From assembly GCA_036503065.1 (NCBI GenBank), contig DASXXM010000254.1, forward strand, positions 1 to 12,831: a stretch of DNA of 12,831 nt. The letters run 5' to 3'. The notes beneath the pieces were generated by a model, which worked only from the letters and a program-made list of their open reading frames with translations, was not told the DNA's origin and searched no databases. Both the position numbers and the translations under genes were made by a program. Below, piece after piece: positions 1 through 7,391 of this stretch (positions within the stretch are counted from its first letter, which is position 1; the number at the start of each line of letters is the position of its first letter). This DNA is from DATEPR01 sp036503065 (GTDB lineage Bacteria > Actinomycetota > Actinomycetes > Mycobacteriales > Pseudonocardiaceae).

Positions 1-140
1 GCGGCCTTGGCGGTCTCGATCTCCACGATGATCTGGTTGACCTTGACGTCGTCGCCCGGCTTGACGTGCCAGCCGAGGATCTCCGCGTCGGTGAGGCCCT
101 CCGCGGTGTCCGGCAACAGGAATCTCTTGAAATCAGGCAT
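1..140 (-). CDS. bkdC: Branched-chain 2-oxoacid dehydrogenase E2 (dihydrolipoamide acyltransferase), N-terminal fragment
   Basis: Only the first 46 codons are in the window; the gene runs off the left edge. The visible protein is the first part of a biotinyl/lipoyl domain. It starts MPDFKRFLLPDTAEGL, has the W-x-V-K-P-G-D turn (residues 24-30) and ends at ETAKA (residues 42-46), where Lys45 is the expected lipoylation site. ETAKA rather than ETDKA is, from memory, typical of actinobacterial BkdC. E2 forms the complex core and moves the acyl group from E1 thiamine diphosphate to CoA through the swinging lipoyl arm. The ATG at 138-140 sits 9 nt after the bkdB stop, and a GAGGG ribosome site overlapping that stop supports it. 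E1-alpha, E1-beta, E2 is the usual order. A pyruvate dehydrogenase-like E2 cannot be excluded from this fragment, but the E1 neighbours favour branched-chain substrates. Confidence 0.9.
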   Translation of the reverse strand, partial: MPDFKRFLLPDTAEGLTDAEILGWHVKPGDDVKVNQIIVEIETAKA

Positions 141-149
141 GTCGGGCCC

Positions 150-1178
150 TCACCAGGCCAGCGAGCGGTCGACGGCGTGCAGCACCCGGTCCAGGTCCGG
201 CAGGAACTCGTCCTCCAGCTTGGTCGGCGGGTACGGGGTGTCGAAACCGGTCACCCGCAGCACCGGCGCTTCCAGCGAGTAGAAGCACTCCTGCTGCACG
301 CGGGCGGCCACTTCGGACGCGATGGATGCCTCGCCCGGCGACTCGCTGACCACGATCAGCCTGCCGGTGCGCCGGACCGACTCGAACACCGGTGCCAGGT
401 CCAGCGGCGACAGCGTGCGCAGGTCGATGACCTCCAGCTCGGTGCCGTCCGCGGCCGCCGCCGACGCCGCGGCAAGACACGTCCGGATGGACGGGCCGTA
501 GCTGGCCAGGGTGCCGTTGGCGCCGGTGCGCAGCACCTTCGACGAGTAGAGCGGGGGCGGCGTGGCCGACGTGTCCAGCGGCGCCTTCTCGTAGTAGCGA
601 CCCTTGGGCTCGAAGAACACCACCGGGTCGTCGTTGGCGACGGCCTGCTGGATCATCCAGTAGGCGTCCACCGGATTCGAGCACGTGACGACCTTCAGGC
701 CCGCGGTGTGCGCGAAGTACGACTCCGGCGACTCGGAGTGGTGTTCGACCGCGCCGATGCCGCCGCCGAACGGAATCCGGATCACCAGCGGCATCCTGAT
801 CCTGCCCTGGCTGCGGTAGTGCAGCTTGGCGACCTGGGACACGATCTGGTCGAACGCCGGGAAGACGAAGCCGTCGAACTGGATCTCGCACACCGGCCGG
901 AAACCGCGGATGGCAAGGCCGACCGCGGTGCCGATGATGCCGGACTCGGACAGCGGGGTGTCCAGCACGCGCTGCTCGCCGAAGTCCTTCTGCAGCCCGT
1001 CGGTGATTCGGAAGACACCGCCGAGCTTGCCCACGTCCTCGCCCATCACCAGGACCTTCGGGTCGGCCTCCATGGCCGCCCTGATCCCCTGGTTGAGCGC
1101 CTTCGCCATGGTCACCGTCGGTACGGCGGCCGGTGCGTTCGCCGGGGTGCCCTTGGTGCCGATGGTGGGAGCCGCCAT
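150..1178 (-). CDS. bkdB: Branched-chain 2-oxoacid dehydrogenase E1 component, beta subunit
   Basis: 342 aa, normal for the family. With E1-alpha it forms the thiamine-diphosphate-dependent E1 heterotetramer that decarboxylates branched-chain 2-oxoacids and acylates the E2 lipoyl group. Diagnostic stretches are GEDVGKLGGVF (residues 46-56, with the cofactor-contacting Glu47), DTPLSESGIIG (73-83), EIQFDGFVFPAFDQI (98-112) and GAVEHHSESPE (142-152, active-site histidines). The C-terminal transketolase-like domain (about 215-335) contains EVIDLRTLSPLD. The ATG at 1176-1178 forms TGATG with the bkdA stop, and an AGGGAG ribosome site lies 9 nt upstream. This gives a 20-residue Ala/Pro/Thr-rich leader before the conserved part; a start at Met24 is possible but has less support. 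The same frame stays open to 1688, but that stretch lies inside bkdA and is not coding. Confidence 0.95.
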   Translation of the reverse strand: MAAPTIGTKGTPANAPAAVPTVTMAKALNQGIRAAMEADPKVLVMGEDVGKLGGVFRITDGLQKDFGEQRVLDTPLSESGIIGTAVGLAIRGFRPVCEIQFDGFVFPAFDQIVSQVAKLHYRSQGRIRMPLVIRIPFGGGIGAVEHHSESPESYFAHTAGLKVVTCSNPVDAYWMIQQAVANDDPVVFFEPKGRYYEKAPLDTSATPPPLYSSKVLRTGANGTLASYGPSIRTCLAAASAAAADGTELEVIDLRTLSPLDLAPVFESVRRTGRLIVVSESPGEASIASEVAARVQQECFYSLEAPVLRVTGFDTPYPPTKLEDEFLPDLDRVLHAVDRSLAW

Positions 1179-2380
1179 CAGTGCCCACTCCCTTCGAAAC
1201 CCGCGACGTACTCGAGGTACTCGTCGCGCTGCGCGTCGAGCACGGGGCTCGGCTCGGCATAGACGTTGCTGAAGATGCGTTCCGCGGACGGGTCCGGCAT
1301 GTGCACGCAGAACTCGCGGAGTTCGGCGGCCAACTGGTCGGACTCGGCCTGGATCTCGTCGAAGTACGACTGGTCGGCAAGGCCCGTGCGGGCCAGGTGC
1401 ACGCGGACCCGTTCGATCGGGTCCTTCAGCTTCCATGCCTCGACCTCGTCGGACAGCCGGTAGCGGGTCGGGTCGTCGGTGGTGGTGTGTGCGTCCATCC
1501 GGTAGGTGAACGCCTCGATCAGCACCGGGCCGTTGCCGTGGCGGCATTCGTCCAGCGCCCACCTGGTCACGGCGAGGCACGCGAGCACGTCGTTGCCGTC
1601 GACCCGGATGCCGGGGAAGCCGTAGCCGCGGGCCCGCTGGTAGAGCGGCAGGCGGCTCTGGCGTTCGGTCGGCTCCGAGATGGCCCACTGGTTGTTCTGG
1701 CAGAACAGCACCAGCGGCGCGTCGTAGACGGCGGACCAGACGAAGGCCTCGTGCACGTCGCCCTGGCTGGTGGCGCCGTCGCCGAAGAACGTGATGGTGG
1801 CCTCACCGTCGTCGTCGCCGACCTTGCCCTCGAAGCGCTGGCCCATGGCGTAGCCGGTCGCGTTGAGGACCTGGTTGCCGATGACGATCGTGTAGAGGCT
1901 GAAGCGCGTGGCGATCGGATCCCAGCTGCCGTGGTCGGTGGTGCGGAAGATGCCGAGCAGGTCCTGCGGCGGAATGCCGCGACACCAGGCGACGCCGTGT
2001 TCGCGGTAACTGGGGAACGCCATGTCCTGCGGCCGCATCGCGCGGCCGGCGCCGACCTGGGCGGCCTCCTGGCCCAGCAGCGGCACCCAGATGCCCAGTT
2101 GGCCCTGGCGTTGCAGCGCGTTGGCCTCCCGGTCCACCCGGCGGACCAGGACCATGTCCCGGTACAGCGACCGGAGTTGCTCCGGGGTTATGTCGATGTC
2201 GAAGTCCGGGTGCGTGACCCGTTCACCCTCCGGGGTGAGCAGTTGCACCAGATCGGCGCCGCCCTCGCTCGTCGCACGCAAACCGGCGATCACCTGTTCC
2301 GTGGTCGGTGTTGCTGCGGTGGCGGCCGGTGTACCCACCGGTCGTTCTGGTGTCCAGTGCTCTGGCTCTGGGGACGACAT
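1178..2380 (-). CDS. bkdA: Branched-chain 2-oxoacid dehydrogenase E1 component, alpha subunit
   Basis: 400 aa. It binds thiamine diphosphate-Mg and carries out the decarboxylation step together with BkdB. The cofactor motif is clear: GDG at residues 200-202 followed by NN at 229-230 (FFGDGATSQGDVHEAF ... LFCQNNQWAISEP). The loop around YRMDAHTTTDDPTRYR (293-308) matches the E1-alpha active-site/phosphorylation loop, with His298. MVLVRRVDREANALQRQGQ (76-94) and FPSYREHGVAWCRG (122-135) resemble Streptomyces/Mycobacterium BkdA more than classical pyruvate E1 as I recall them. Residues 1-60 form a poorly conserved Pro/Thr-rich leader. The ATG at 2378-2380 is chosen because GAGGAG lies 9 nt upstream. 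The stop overlaps the bkdB ATG by one base (TGATG), implying coupled translation. It is first in the operon; substrate assignment rests on family resemblance. Confidence 0.92.
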   Translation of the reverse strand: MSSPEPEHWTPERPVGTPAATAATPTTEQVIAGLRATSEGGADLVQLLTPEGERVTHPDFDIDITPEQLRSLYRDMVLVRRVDREANALQRQGQLGIWVPLLGQEAAQVGAGRAMRPQDMAFPSYREHGVAWCRGIPPQDLLGIFRTTDHGSWDPIATRFSLYTIVIGNQVLNATGYAMGQRFEGKVGDDDGEATITFFGDGATSQGDVHEAFVWSAVYDAPLVLFCQNNQWAISEPTERQSRLPLYQRARGYGFPGIRVDGNDVLACLAVTRWALDECRHGNGPVLIEAFTYRMDAHTTTDDPTRYRLSDEVEAWKLKDPIERVRVHLARTGLADQSYFDEIQAESDQLAAELREFCVHMPDPSAERIFSNVYAEPSPVLDAQRDEYLEYVAGFEGSGH

Positions 2381-2389
2381 GGCGCGTGT

Positions 2390-2395
2390 CTCCTC
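2390..2395 (-). promoter_or_regulatory. Ribosome binding site of bkdA
   Basis: On the minus strand this reads GAGGAG, 9 nt before the ATG at 2380. It decides the start, because the frame stays open to 2545 with other possible starts that lack such a site. Confidence 0.7.
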
Positions 2396-2569
2396 GGTGT
2401 GCGAGGCCGCGCGGCCGCTCGTGACGGCCAGCGACGGCCGTGCCGACAGCCATCGCCGTTCCCCGGTCGGGGAGCGGTCCGGTCGCCGTCGACACTGACG
2501 GTTCTCCTCTCCATCCTGGCACGAGCCGGTCCACATGGTGAGCACTCGCGTGTGGTTGCTGCCCAGCCA

Positions 2570-2595
2570 TACCGTTCTGAACTGCGAAAACGGTA
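2570..2595. promoter_or_regulatory. Inverted repeat TACCGTT-N12-AACGGTA, candidate operator
   Basis: Two perfect 7-bp arms (2570-2576 and 2589-2595) are separated by 12 bp, about two helical turns centre to centre, as expected for a dimeric regulator. The site is more AT-rich than its surroundings. It lies 190 bp upstream of bkdA, just downstream of a possible minus-strand -10 (TACGTT, 2605-2610), and itself contains a second possible -10. A repressor site for bkd is the simplest reading. Which regulator binds (Lrp/AsnC, GntR or TetR type) cannot be told from the sequence. Confidence 0.45.
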
Positions 2596-2706
2596 GGACG
2601 GCCGAACGTAGGGCTGCCTAGCGACACGTTGTCCGCGCTGGTCGTGCCCACCACCCGACGCACCGGTGGCGACCACCCTCGTCCGGCGTGGCCTTGGTCA
2701 CATTCG

Positions 2707-2719
2707 ACTGACGATCAGT
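2707..2719. promoter_or_regulatory. 13-bp palindrome ACTGACGATCAGT upstream of the M20 gene
   Basis: ACTGA-CGA-TCAGT is symmetric with perfect 5-bp arms and a 3-bp centre. It lies 47 bp before the GTG of the peptidase gene, where an operator would be expected. No promoter hexamers can be paired with it confidently, so a role in regulation is only a suggestion. Confidence 0.3.
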
Positions 2720-2728
2720 TGCCGGAAC

Positions 2729-2746
2729 GGCCCGGCTGACCGGGCC
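2729..2746 (+). promoter_or_regulatory. GC-rich hairpin in the leader of the M20 gene
   Basis: GGCCCGG-CTGA-CCGGGCC can form a 7-bp all-G/C stem with a tetraloop. It ends 10 bp before the AGGA ribosome site (2756-2759) and 20 bp before the GTG. If it lies in the transcript it could affect translation or act as a weak attenuator. No T-tract follows, so an ordinary terminator is unlikely. Confidence 0.3.
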
Positions 2747-2766
2747 TCAGGTGGCAGGATTGGCCC

Positions 2767-4203
2767 GTGGCCGATGTCGATCGCGAAATCCTGACCAGCA
2801 CCGTGCGCGCACTGTGGGAGCGGGACATCCTGCCCAGCCTGTCCGATCTGGTGGCAATTCCCGCTGTGTCCGAAGGGTTCGACCCCGACTGGGCGGCCAA
2901 CGGACACCTGGCCGCCGCGGTCGGGCACGTGCGGGACTGGCTGGTCGCGCGTGACCTGCCCGGCGCAACGGCCGACGTGGTCGAACTGCCCGGCAAGTCG
3001 CCGGTGCTGCTGCTGGACATCCCGGGCACGGCGGGCACCGCGGACGTCGGCACCGCGCTGCTCTACGGCCACCTGGACAAGCAGCCACCGGTCGGCGGCT
3101 GGTCGACGGGACTTGACCCGTGGACTCCGGTGGTGCGCGACGGTCGCCTCTACGGGCGCGGCGCGGCCGACGACGGCTACGCCGGGTACGCCGCCGCCGC
3201 GGCCGTCGAGGCGGTGCGGGCCGCCGGTGGGCGGCACGGCCGGTGCGTGCTCCTGCTGGAGACGGGCGAGGAGTCCGGCAGCCCGGACCTGCCCGAATAC
3301 CTCGAACTGCTGGCGCCGCGCCTTGGTGTCGTGTCGCTCGTGGTGTGCCTGGACTCCGGCGCCGCGGACTACGAGCGGATGTGGCTGACCACGTCGCTGC
3401 GCGGGCTCGTGCAGACCACGGTGACCGCGCGGGTGCTGCGGATGGGCCAGCACTCCGGCGGCGTCGGTGGGATCGTGCCCAGTTCGTTCCGAATCCTGCG
3501 GGAACTGCTGGACCGGCTGGAGGACGCGGCCACCGGCGAGGTGTTGCTGCCGGCGGCGCACGTGACGATTCCGGCCGACCGGCAGGCCGAGGCGAAGGCC
3601 GCGGTCGAGGCCGCGCCCGGCATGGTGCGCGACGGGCTGCCGGTGCTGACCGGCATGTCGTTGGTGGACGACGACGAGACCGAGCTGGCGCTGAACAACA
3701 CGTGGCGCCCGACCATGGCCGTGGTCGGCGCCGCCGGCCTGCCCGCACCCGAGGACGCCGGCAACGTGCTGCGCCCGGACACCACGCTGTGCCTGAGCTT
3801 CCGGCTGCCGCCGACCGCCGATTCCGCCGCGGTCCGGGCCGCGGTCGCCGAGGCGTTGACCACCGACGTGCCCTACGGCGCGACGATCGAACTCTCCAGG
3901 GCCGATGCCGCCGACGGCTGGAACTCACCGGATCTGGCGCCGTGGCTGCGTGCCGCGCTCGACGACGCGTCCGAGTCCGTGTTCGGCGGGCCGTGGCGGG
4001 CGTTCGGCATCGGCGGGTCGATCCCGTTCATGGGACTGCTGCACGAGAGGTATCCGGCCGCGCAGTTCGTGGTGACCGGGGTGCTCGGCCCGGGGAGCAA
4101 CGCGCACGTGCCGGACGAGTCGCTGCACCTGGCCTACGCCCAGCGGGTGACCGCGGCGATCGCCCTGCTGCTGCACGCGCACGCGGACACGCATGGCGGC
4201 TGA
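2767..4203 (+). CDS. M20-family zinc metallopeptidase (dipeptidase/carboxypeptidase-like)
   Basis: 478 aa, the size of M20 enzymes with a catalytic domain and an inserted dimerisation lid. These cytosolic enzymes use two zinc ions to cleave dipeptides, C-terminal residues or N-acyl amino acids. All expected residues are visible: YGHLDKQP (His102 metal, Asp104 catalytic), GRGAADD (Asp135 bridging metal), ETGEES (Glu168 general base, Glu169 metal), CLDSG (Asp196 metal) and GSNAHVPDE (His447 metal). MGQHSGGVGG (226-235) fits the lid-side substrate histidine, His229, of carnosinase/DUG1-like members. The usual DDKG lysine is replaced (DDGYAGY). There is no signal peptide. The GTG start at 2767 has AGGA 7 nt upstream. 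The stop overlaps the next gene by 11 nt, so the two are probably co-translated. The substrate cannot be told. Confidence 0.93.
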   Translation: MADVDREILTSTVRALWERDILPSLSDLVAIPAVSEGFDPDWAANGHLAAAVGHVRDWLVARDLPGATADVVELPGKSPVLLLDIPGTAGTADVGTALLYGHLDKQPPVGGWSTGLDPWTPVVRDGRLYGRGAADDGYAGYAAAAAVEAVRAAGGRHGRCVLLLETGEESGSPDLPEYLELLAPRLGVVSLVVCLDSGAADYERMWLTTSLRGLVQTTVTARVLRMGQHSGGVGGIVPSSFRILRELLDRLEDAATGEVLLPAAHVTIPADRQAEAKAAVEAAPGMVRDGLPVLTGMSLVDDDETELALNNTWRPTMAVVGAAGLPAPEDAGNVLRPDTTLCLSFRLPPTADSAAVRAAVAEALTTDVPYGATIELSRADAADGWNSPDLAPWLRAALDDASESVFGGPWRAFGIGGSIPFMGLLHERYPAAQFVVTGVLGPGSNAHVPDESLHLAYAQRVTAAIALLLHAHADTHGG

Positions 4204-6454
4204 CCTGCACGGCGGCGGCGAGCCGCCGGAGACCCACGGCGAACTCGACGTCCACGACCCGAATCCGCCGTCCTGGGCCAGGATGCCGGCGGAGGACGTG
4301 GTCCGCCCGGTGCTCGAGCCGGACACCAGCGGCGTGCTGCGGTGGCGTCGCCGCTCGGCCGCGCCCCCGGTGGTGCGGATCGAGGACCGGTACCTGACCG
4401 GCACGCTGAACCTGCGGGCGCTGGAGTTCCCTTACCTGCTGGAGTTCGTGCGCTGCCGCTTCGAGAAGCCGCCGGACCTGCGCCAGGCCACCCTGGCCGG
4501 ACTCGAACTGCGTGGCTGCTGGCTGCCGGGCCTTTCGGCGCGCAACGCCCGCAGTGACAACGACATCGCGTTGCTCAACACAACCGTGCACGGCGGTTCG
4601 GTCGACCTGACCGACGGCAACATCCGCGGCTCGCTGCTGCTGTCGGGCAGCAGGCTGTACCACCCCGGCCGTTACGGGCTGCGCGCGGACCGGCTGCAAC
4701 TGGCGGGCGCGTTGCTGGCCAACAGCCTGGACGTGGTCGGCCAGGTCCGGATCCCCGGCATGCGCAGCGGCGGCAACGTGAACTTCAGCGGCGCCGGACT
4801 GCACAATGTGGACGGTTGCGCGCTGGACGGCAACGGCATGCACGTCGGCGGGAACCTGGTGTGCAGCCGGGATATGGTGACGGGGCAACGGTTCAACGCG
4901 ACCGGCTGGGTGTTCCTGCCCAGCGTGCGGGTGGACAGCGACTTCTCCATGCGGGGCGCGCGGTTGGCGCCCGGTGGCGGCAGCACGGCCAACCTGCCGG
5001 TCGACGACCCGTATTACGACGTGCACACCACGCTGATCGCCGACCGCATCCAGGTGGGCGGCAACACCGACCTCGACCAGGACTTCGTCAGCACCGGCAC
5101 GCTGCGGATGGTGAACGCGCAGATCGGCGGCTCGCTGCGGATGACGAGCGCGTGCGTGGACATCTCCGGCGGCCGCGACGCCCCGTTCGACAACCGCGCG
5201 GTGTACCTGGACGGCACCCAGATCATGGGCAACCTCGACGCGAGGGGCATCCGCGTGACCGGCGAGTGGCGCTCGCTGGACCTCGGCGTGCGCGGCAACG
5301 TCCGGCTCGACGGCGCCGTGCTGGCCAATCCGGGCAACGACGTCTGGGTCGGCAGGCGCGCCACCATCGGCGGCAACTTCGAGTGCCGCGACGCCGAGAT
5401 CTACGGCTCCATGATCATGCAGGAGATCCAGATCGGGGCCAACCTGGACCTGCGCGCCAGCAGGCTGTCCCGCCCGGGCCGGTACACCAGGGACCGCAAC
5501 ATCAAGCCCTCCCTTGACGTCCGGGCCGGCCGGATCGGCAGGGACCTGATCTGCGCCGCCGGCAAGCGCGCGTTCGCCGCGGCGGGCGAGGTCCGGATGG
5601 TGCGCGCCACGATCGGCCGGCAGCTCACCTTCGCGGGCGCCGAACTCGGCGTGAACGGCGAGAGCCGCGGCGCGCTCAACGCGTTCGGCGCCCAGACGCT
5701 GGAACTCGCGCTGACCCTGGCCCGCCCGGCCTACGGCCGGATCACGCTGCGCCAGGTTCGGTGCTCATCGCTGGGCGACAACGAGGCGCTGTGGCAGGCC
5801 ACCGGCGGCATCGATCTGGACGCGTTCAGCTACGACTCGCTGACCAGGCCGATCGACCTGGCCGACGACGCGGCCGTGGTGCGGCGCCTGCGGTGGCTGC
5901 GGGCCGCGCAGGGCGACACGTATCGCCCGGGGCCTTATGACCAGCTCGCCGCGATGCTGCGGTCCGTCGGCAACGAGGAGCACGCCGACACCGTCCTGAT
6001 CGAGAAGCAGCGTCGTCGATATGTCGCGCTGGCGCGGGGTTTCCGGGTGCTCGGCCCGTTCGTGGTGTGCTGGAGCTGGCTGCAGCGCTGGATGGTCGGC
6101 TACGGCTACCGGCCGTCGCGGGCACTGGGCTGGTTGTTCCTGCTGCTGGTGACCGGCACGCTGTGGTTCTGGCTGTACCCGGCGCACTGCATGCCGCTCA
6201 CCGGCGCGGCAGGTGACCCCGCCTCGTTCGCCGGCTACCGCTTCTGCCCGATCACCAACCAGGACGATCACCTGGTGTGGAACCCGTTCCTGTTCACACT
6301 GGACCTGCTGGTGCCGATCGTGGACTTCGGCAACAAGAACCGGTGGGCACTGCCCGGCGTGTCACAGTGGTTCTCGGCCGGCCTGATCGCGGCGGGCTGG
6401 ATCCTGGCCACCACGGTCGCCGCCGGTGTCACGCGGATGCTGCGCCGTCAGTGA
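4193..6454 (+). CDS. Beta-helix (pentapeptide-like repeat) protein with C-terminal membrane anchor
   Basis: 753 aa. Residues about 65-520 consist of degenerate repeats of roughly 20 residues with the core G-G/G-N-L/V-x-hydrophobic, such as VGGNLVC (218-224), IGGSLRM (311-317), IMGNLDA (344-350), VRGNVRL (366-372), IGGNFEC (392-398) and IGANLDL (414-420). This spacing suggests a right-handed beta-helix related to pentapeptide-repeat or bactofilin-like folds. Residues 575-610 (YDQLAAMLRSVGNEEHADTV then EKQRRR) and the LDLLVPIVDFG stretch (703-713) belong to a C-terminal module I recall from Streptomyces proteins often labelled membrane-associated oxidoreductase. I see no nucleotide or cofactor motif supporting an oxidoreductase. 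Transmembrane helices are likely at 644-664 and 727-748, and the loop between them has Cys666 and Cys685. The body before them should be cytoplasmic. The ATG at 4193 has no ribosome site and overlaps the M20 gene; a start at Met31 (4283) is an alternative. Confidence 0.85.
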   Translation: MAADLHGGGEPPETHGELDVHDPNPPSWARMPAEDVVRPVLEPDTSGVLRWRRRSAAPPVVRIEDRYLTGTLNLRALEFPYLLEFVRCRFEKPPDLRQATLAGLELRGCWLPGLSARNARSDNDIALLNTTVHGGSVDLTDGNIRGSLLLSGSRLYHPGRYGLRADRLQLAGALLANSLDVVGQVRIPGMRSGGNVNFSGAGLHNVDGCALDGNGMHVGGNLVCSRDMVTGQRFNATGWVFLPSVRVDSDFSMRGARLAPGGGSTANLPVDDPYYDVHTTLIADRIQVGGNTDLDQDFVSTGTLRMVNAQIGGSLRMTSACVDISGGRDAPFDNRAVYLDGTQIMGNLDARGIRVTGEWRSLDLGVRGNVRLDGAVLANPGNDVWVGRRATIGGNFECRDAEIYGSMIMQEIQIGANLDLRASRLSRPGRYTRDRNIKPSLDVRAGRIGRDLICAAGKRAFAAAGEVRMVRATIGRQLTFAGAELGVNGESRGALNAFGAQTLELALTLARPAYGRITLRQVRCSSLGDNEALWQATGGIDLDAFSYDSLTRPIDLADDAAVVRRLRWLRAAQGDTYRPGPYDQLAAMLRSVGNEEHADTVLIEKQRRRYVALARGFRVLGPFVVCWSWLQRWMVGYGYRPSRALGWLFLLLVTGTLWFWLYPAHCMPLTGAAGDPASFAGYRFCPITNQDDHLVWNPFLFTLDLLVPIVDFGNKNRWALPGVSQWFSAGLIAAGWILATTVAAGVTRMLRRQ

Positions 6455-6473
6455 CGGTCGTCAGTGCGGCAGC
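6439..6473. terminator. Possible bidirectional hairpin at the convergent gene ends
   Basis: The stop codons at 6452-6454 and 6461-6463 are 6 bp apart. Around them, outer arms GCTGC (6439-6443) and GCAGC (6469-6473) enclose a small hairpin CCGTC-AGT-GACGG (6445-6457). There is no T-tract on either strand. It may help end both transcripts, but the support is weak. Confidence 0.25.
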
Positions 6474-7345
6474 TGGAAGTGCCAGACGAGCATCGACGGC
6501 ACGCCTTCGTTGGCGGCTCGTGCGGCCTCGGGTACCAGGTCCGCCACCGACCACGGCCATGCCTCCCACGGTCCCAGCTCGTGGGCGGCCGGCGCGGCCG
6601 GTTTCCCTTGCCGACCGCGGGGTTCCTCGCAGCGCCGCAGTAGCAGTCCCGCCGACAGTGCGGCACGGAGATAGTCCCCGACCAGGTGGCGATAACTGAC
6701 CACCCGACCGGGCCGGCCGCCGGGGCCGCGCAGGCGCGGGTTGTAGCCGCGTGCCACCGATTCGGGATGCATGTCGGCGATGACCACGTGTCCGCCGGGA
6801 CGCAGCACCCTGGCGAATTCCGCCAGCACCGGTGGGAGCGCGGGAACGTGCGTCAGCGCCAGCGCACAGACGACCAGATCGACCGCCGCGTCGGGCACCG
6901 GGAGCTCGTGCAGATCGCCGCGCCGGAAATCGCCGTCCGGGACACGTGTGCGTGCTCGGGCGAGCATGTCGGGCGAGCTGTCCACCCCGACGACCGGATG
7001 GCCACGCGCGGCGAGAAACTCCGCGTACCGGCCGGTGCCGCATGCGGCGTCCAGGGCGGCGCCGACCGGCAGCGCGTCGAGGATCTCCTTGACCACCGGT
7101 TCGTCGAGATCGAACGCGGTGTTGCGGGGTTCGTCGTACGTCCTGGACCAGACCCGGTAACCGTCGACCGTGTCCACCCGGTCGACCTCAACGGCCGCGT
7201 CGGTCAGCGACTCGTCGTCGAGCAACCGTCGGATCTCGGCGATCCGAGCCGCCACGAAGTCCCTGTCGAACTCCCCGGTGAACGAGCGCAACAAGCCGAG
7301 GCCTTCGAGGCCGAGCGCGTAGGCCAGCGGGTTTTCGTAGCTCAC
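6461..7345 (-). CDS. Class I SAM-dependent methyltransferase
   Basis: 294 aa. Residues 96-190 form a Rossmann methyltransferase core. Motif I is ALDAACGTGRYAEFLA (97-112), with the SAM-binding G-T-G; the acidic end of strand 2 is VVGVDSSPDML (118-128); the region after strand 4 is DLVVCALALTHVP (156-168); and FARVLRPGGHVVIAD (177-191) is the post-I signature seen in UbiE/small-molecule methyltransferases. There is no membrane segment. The C-terminal 100 residues are family-specific and do not reveal the substrate. The GTG at 7345 is chosen because the upstream frame is poor coding sequence and a TAGCGT -10 sits 7 nt before it, implying a leaderless message. The gene follows the type VII-type cassette after 46 bp but may be transcribed separately. 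Whether it modifies a secreted protein or a metabolite is unknown. Confidence 0.88.
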   Translation of the reverse strand: MSYENPLAYALGLEGLGLLRSFTGEFDRDFVAARIAEIRRLLDDESLTDAAVEVDRVDTVDGYRVWSRTYDEPRNTAFDLDEPVVKEILDALPVGAALDAACGTGRYAEFLAARGHPVVGVDSSPDMLARARTRVPDGDFRRGDLHELPVPDAAVDLVVCALALTHVPALPPVLAEFARVLRPGGHVVIADMHPESVARGYNPRLRGPGGRPGRVVSYRHLVGDYLRAALSAGLLLRRCEEPRGRQGKPAAPAAHELGPWEAWPWSVADLVPEAARAANEGVPSMLVWHFQLPH

Positions 7346-7352
7346 CCGCGTG

Positions 7353-7358
7353 ACGCTA
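7353..7358 (-). promoter_or_regulatory. Candidate -10 box of a leaderless methyltransferase transcript
   Basis: On the minus strand this reads TAGCGT, matching TAnnnT, and ends 7 nt before the GTG at 7345. That spacing would put the start codon at the 5' end of the message, and no ribosome site precedes the GTG. A -35 is not clear: TTCGCG at 18 bp is weak. Confidence 0.4.
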
Positions 7359-7391
7359 GCGACGCCGGTCCGGTCCCGCGAACGACTTTTG

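Larger units (their letters stand above)
2381..2766. other. Divergent intergenic region between bkdA and the M20 peptidase gene
   Basis: 386 bp without a convincing gene. Both flanking operons are transcribed away from it, so it must hold both promoters. It contains the inverted repeats listed separately (2570-2595, 2707-2719, 2729-2746) and a GC-rich 12-bp palindrome GGCCGCGCGGCC at 2405-2416 in the bkdA leader. For bkd, two TAnnnT hexamers on the minus strand are possible -10 boxes: TACGTT (2605-2610) and TACCGT inside the 2570-2595 repeat. Neither has a good -35 at 17-18 bp. I found no convincing plus-strand promoter for the peptidase. Several weak open frames cross the region, but none has a ribosome site or a protein-like sequence. 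Confidence 0.6.

Noticed and set aside
1179..1688. In-frame upstream extension of bkdB
   Set aside because: It lies inside bkdA, which has clear thiamine diphosphate motifs there; the conserved E1-beta sequence and the AGGGAG site support the start at 1178.
2405..2416. GGCCGCGCGGCC palindrome in the bkdA leader
   Set aside because: Expected by chance in DNA of this base composition; no other feature supports a function.
66..2596. Long open frames on the plus strand opposite bkdA and bkdB
   Set aside because: They are Arg/Ala/Gly/Val-rich, lack ribosome sites and show no domain; they arise from third-position G/C bias of the real genes on the other strand.
2747..4404. Open frames on both strands overlapping the M20 peptidase gene in other frames
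   Set aside because: Low-complexity Arg/Pro/Ala sequence, whereas the 2767-4203 frame has every M20 metal ligand.
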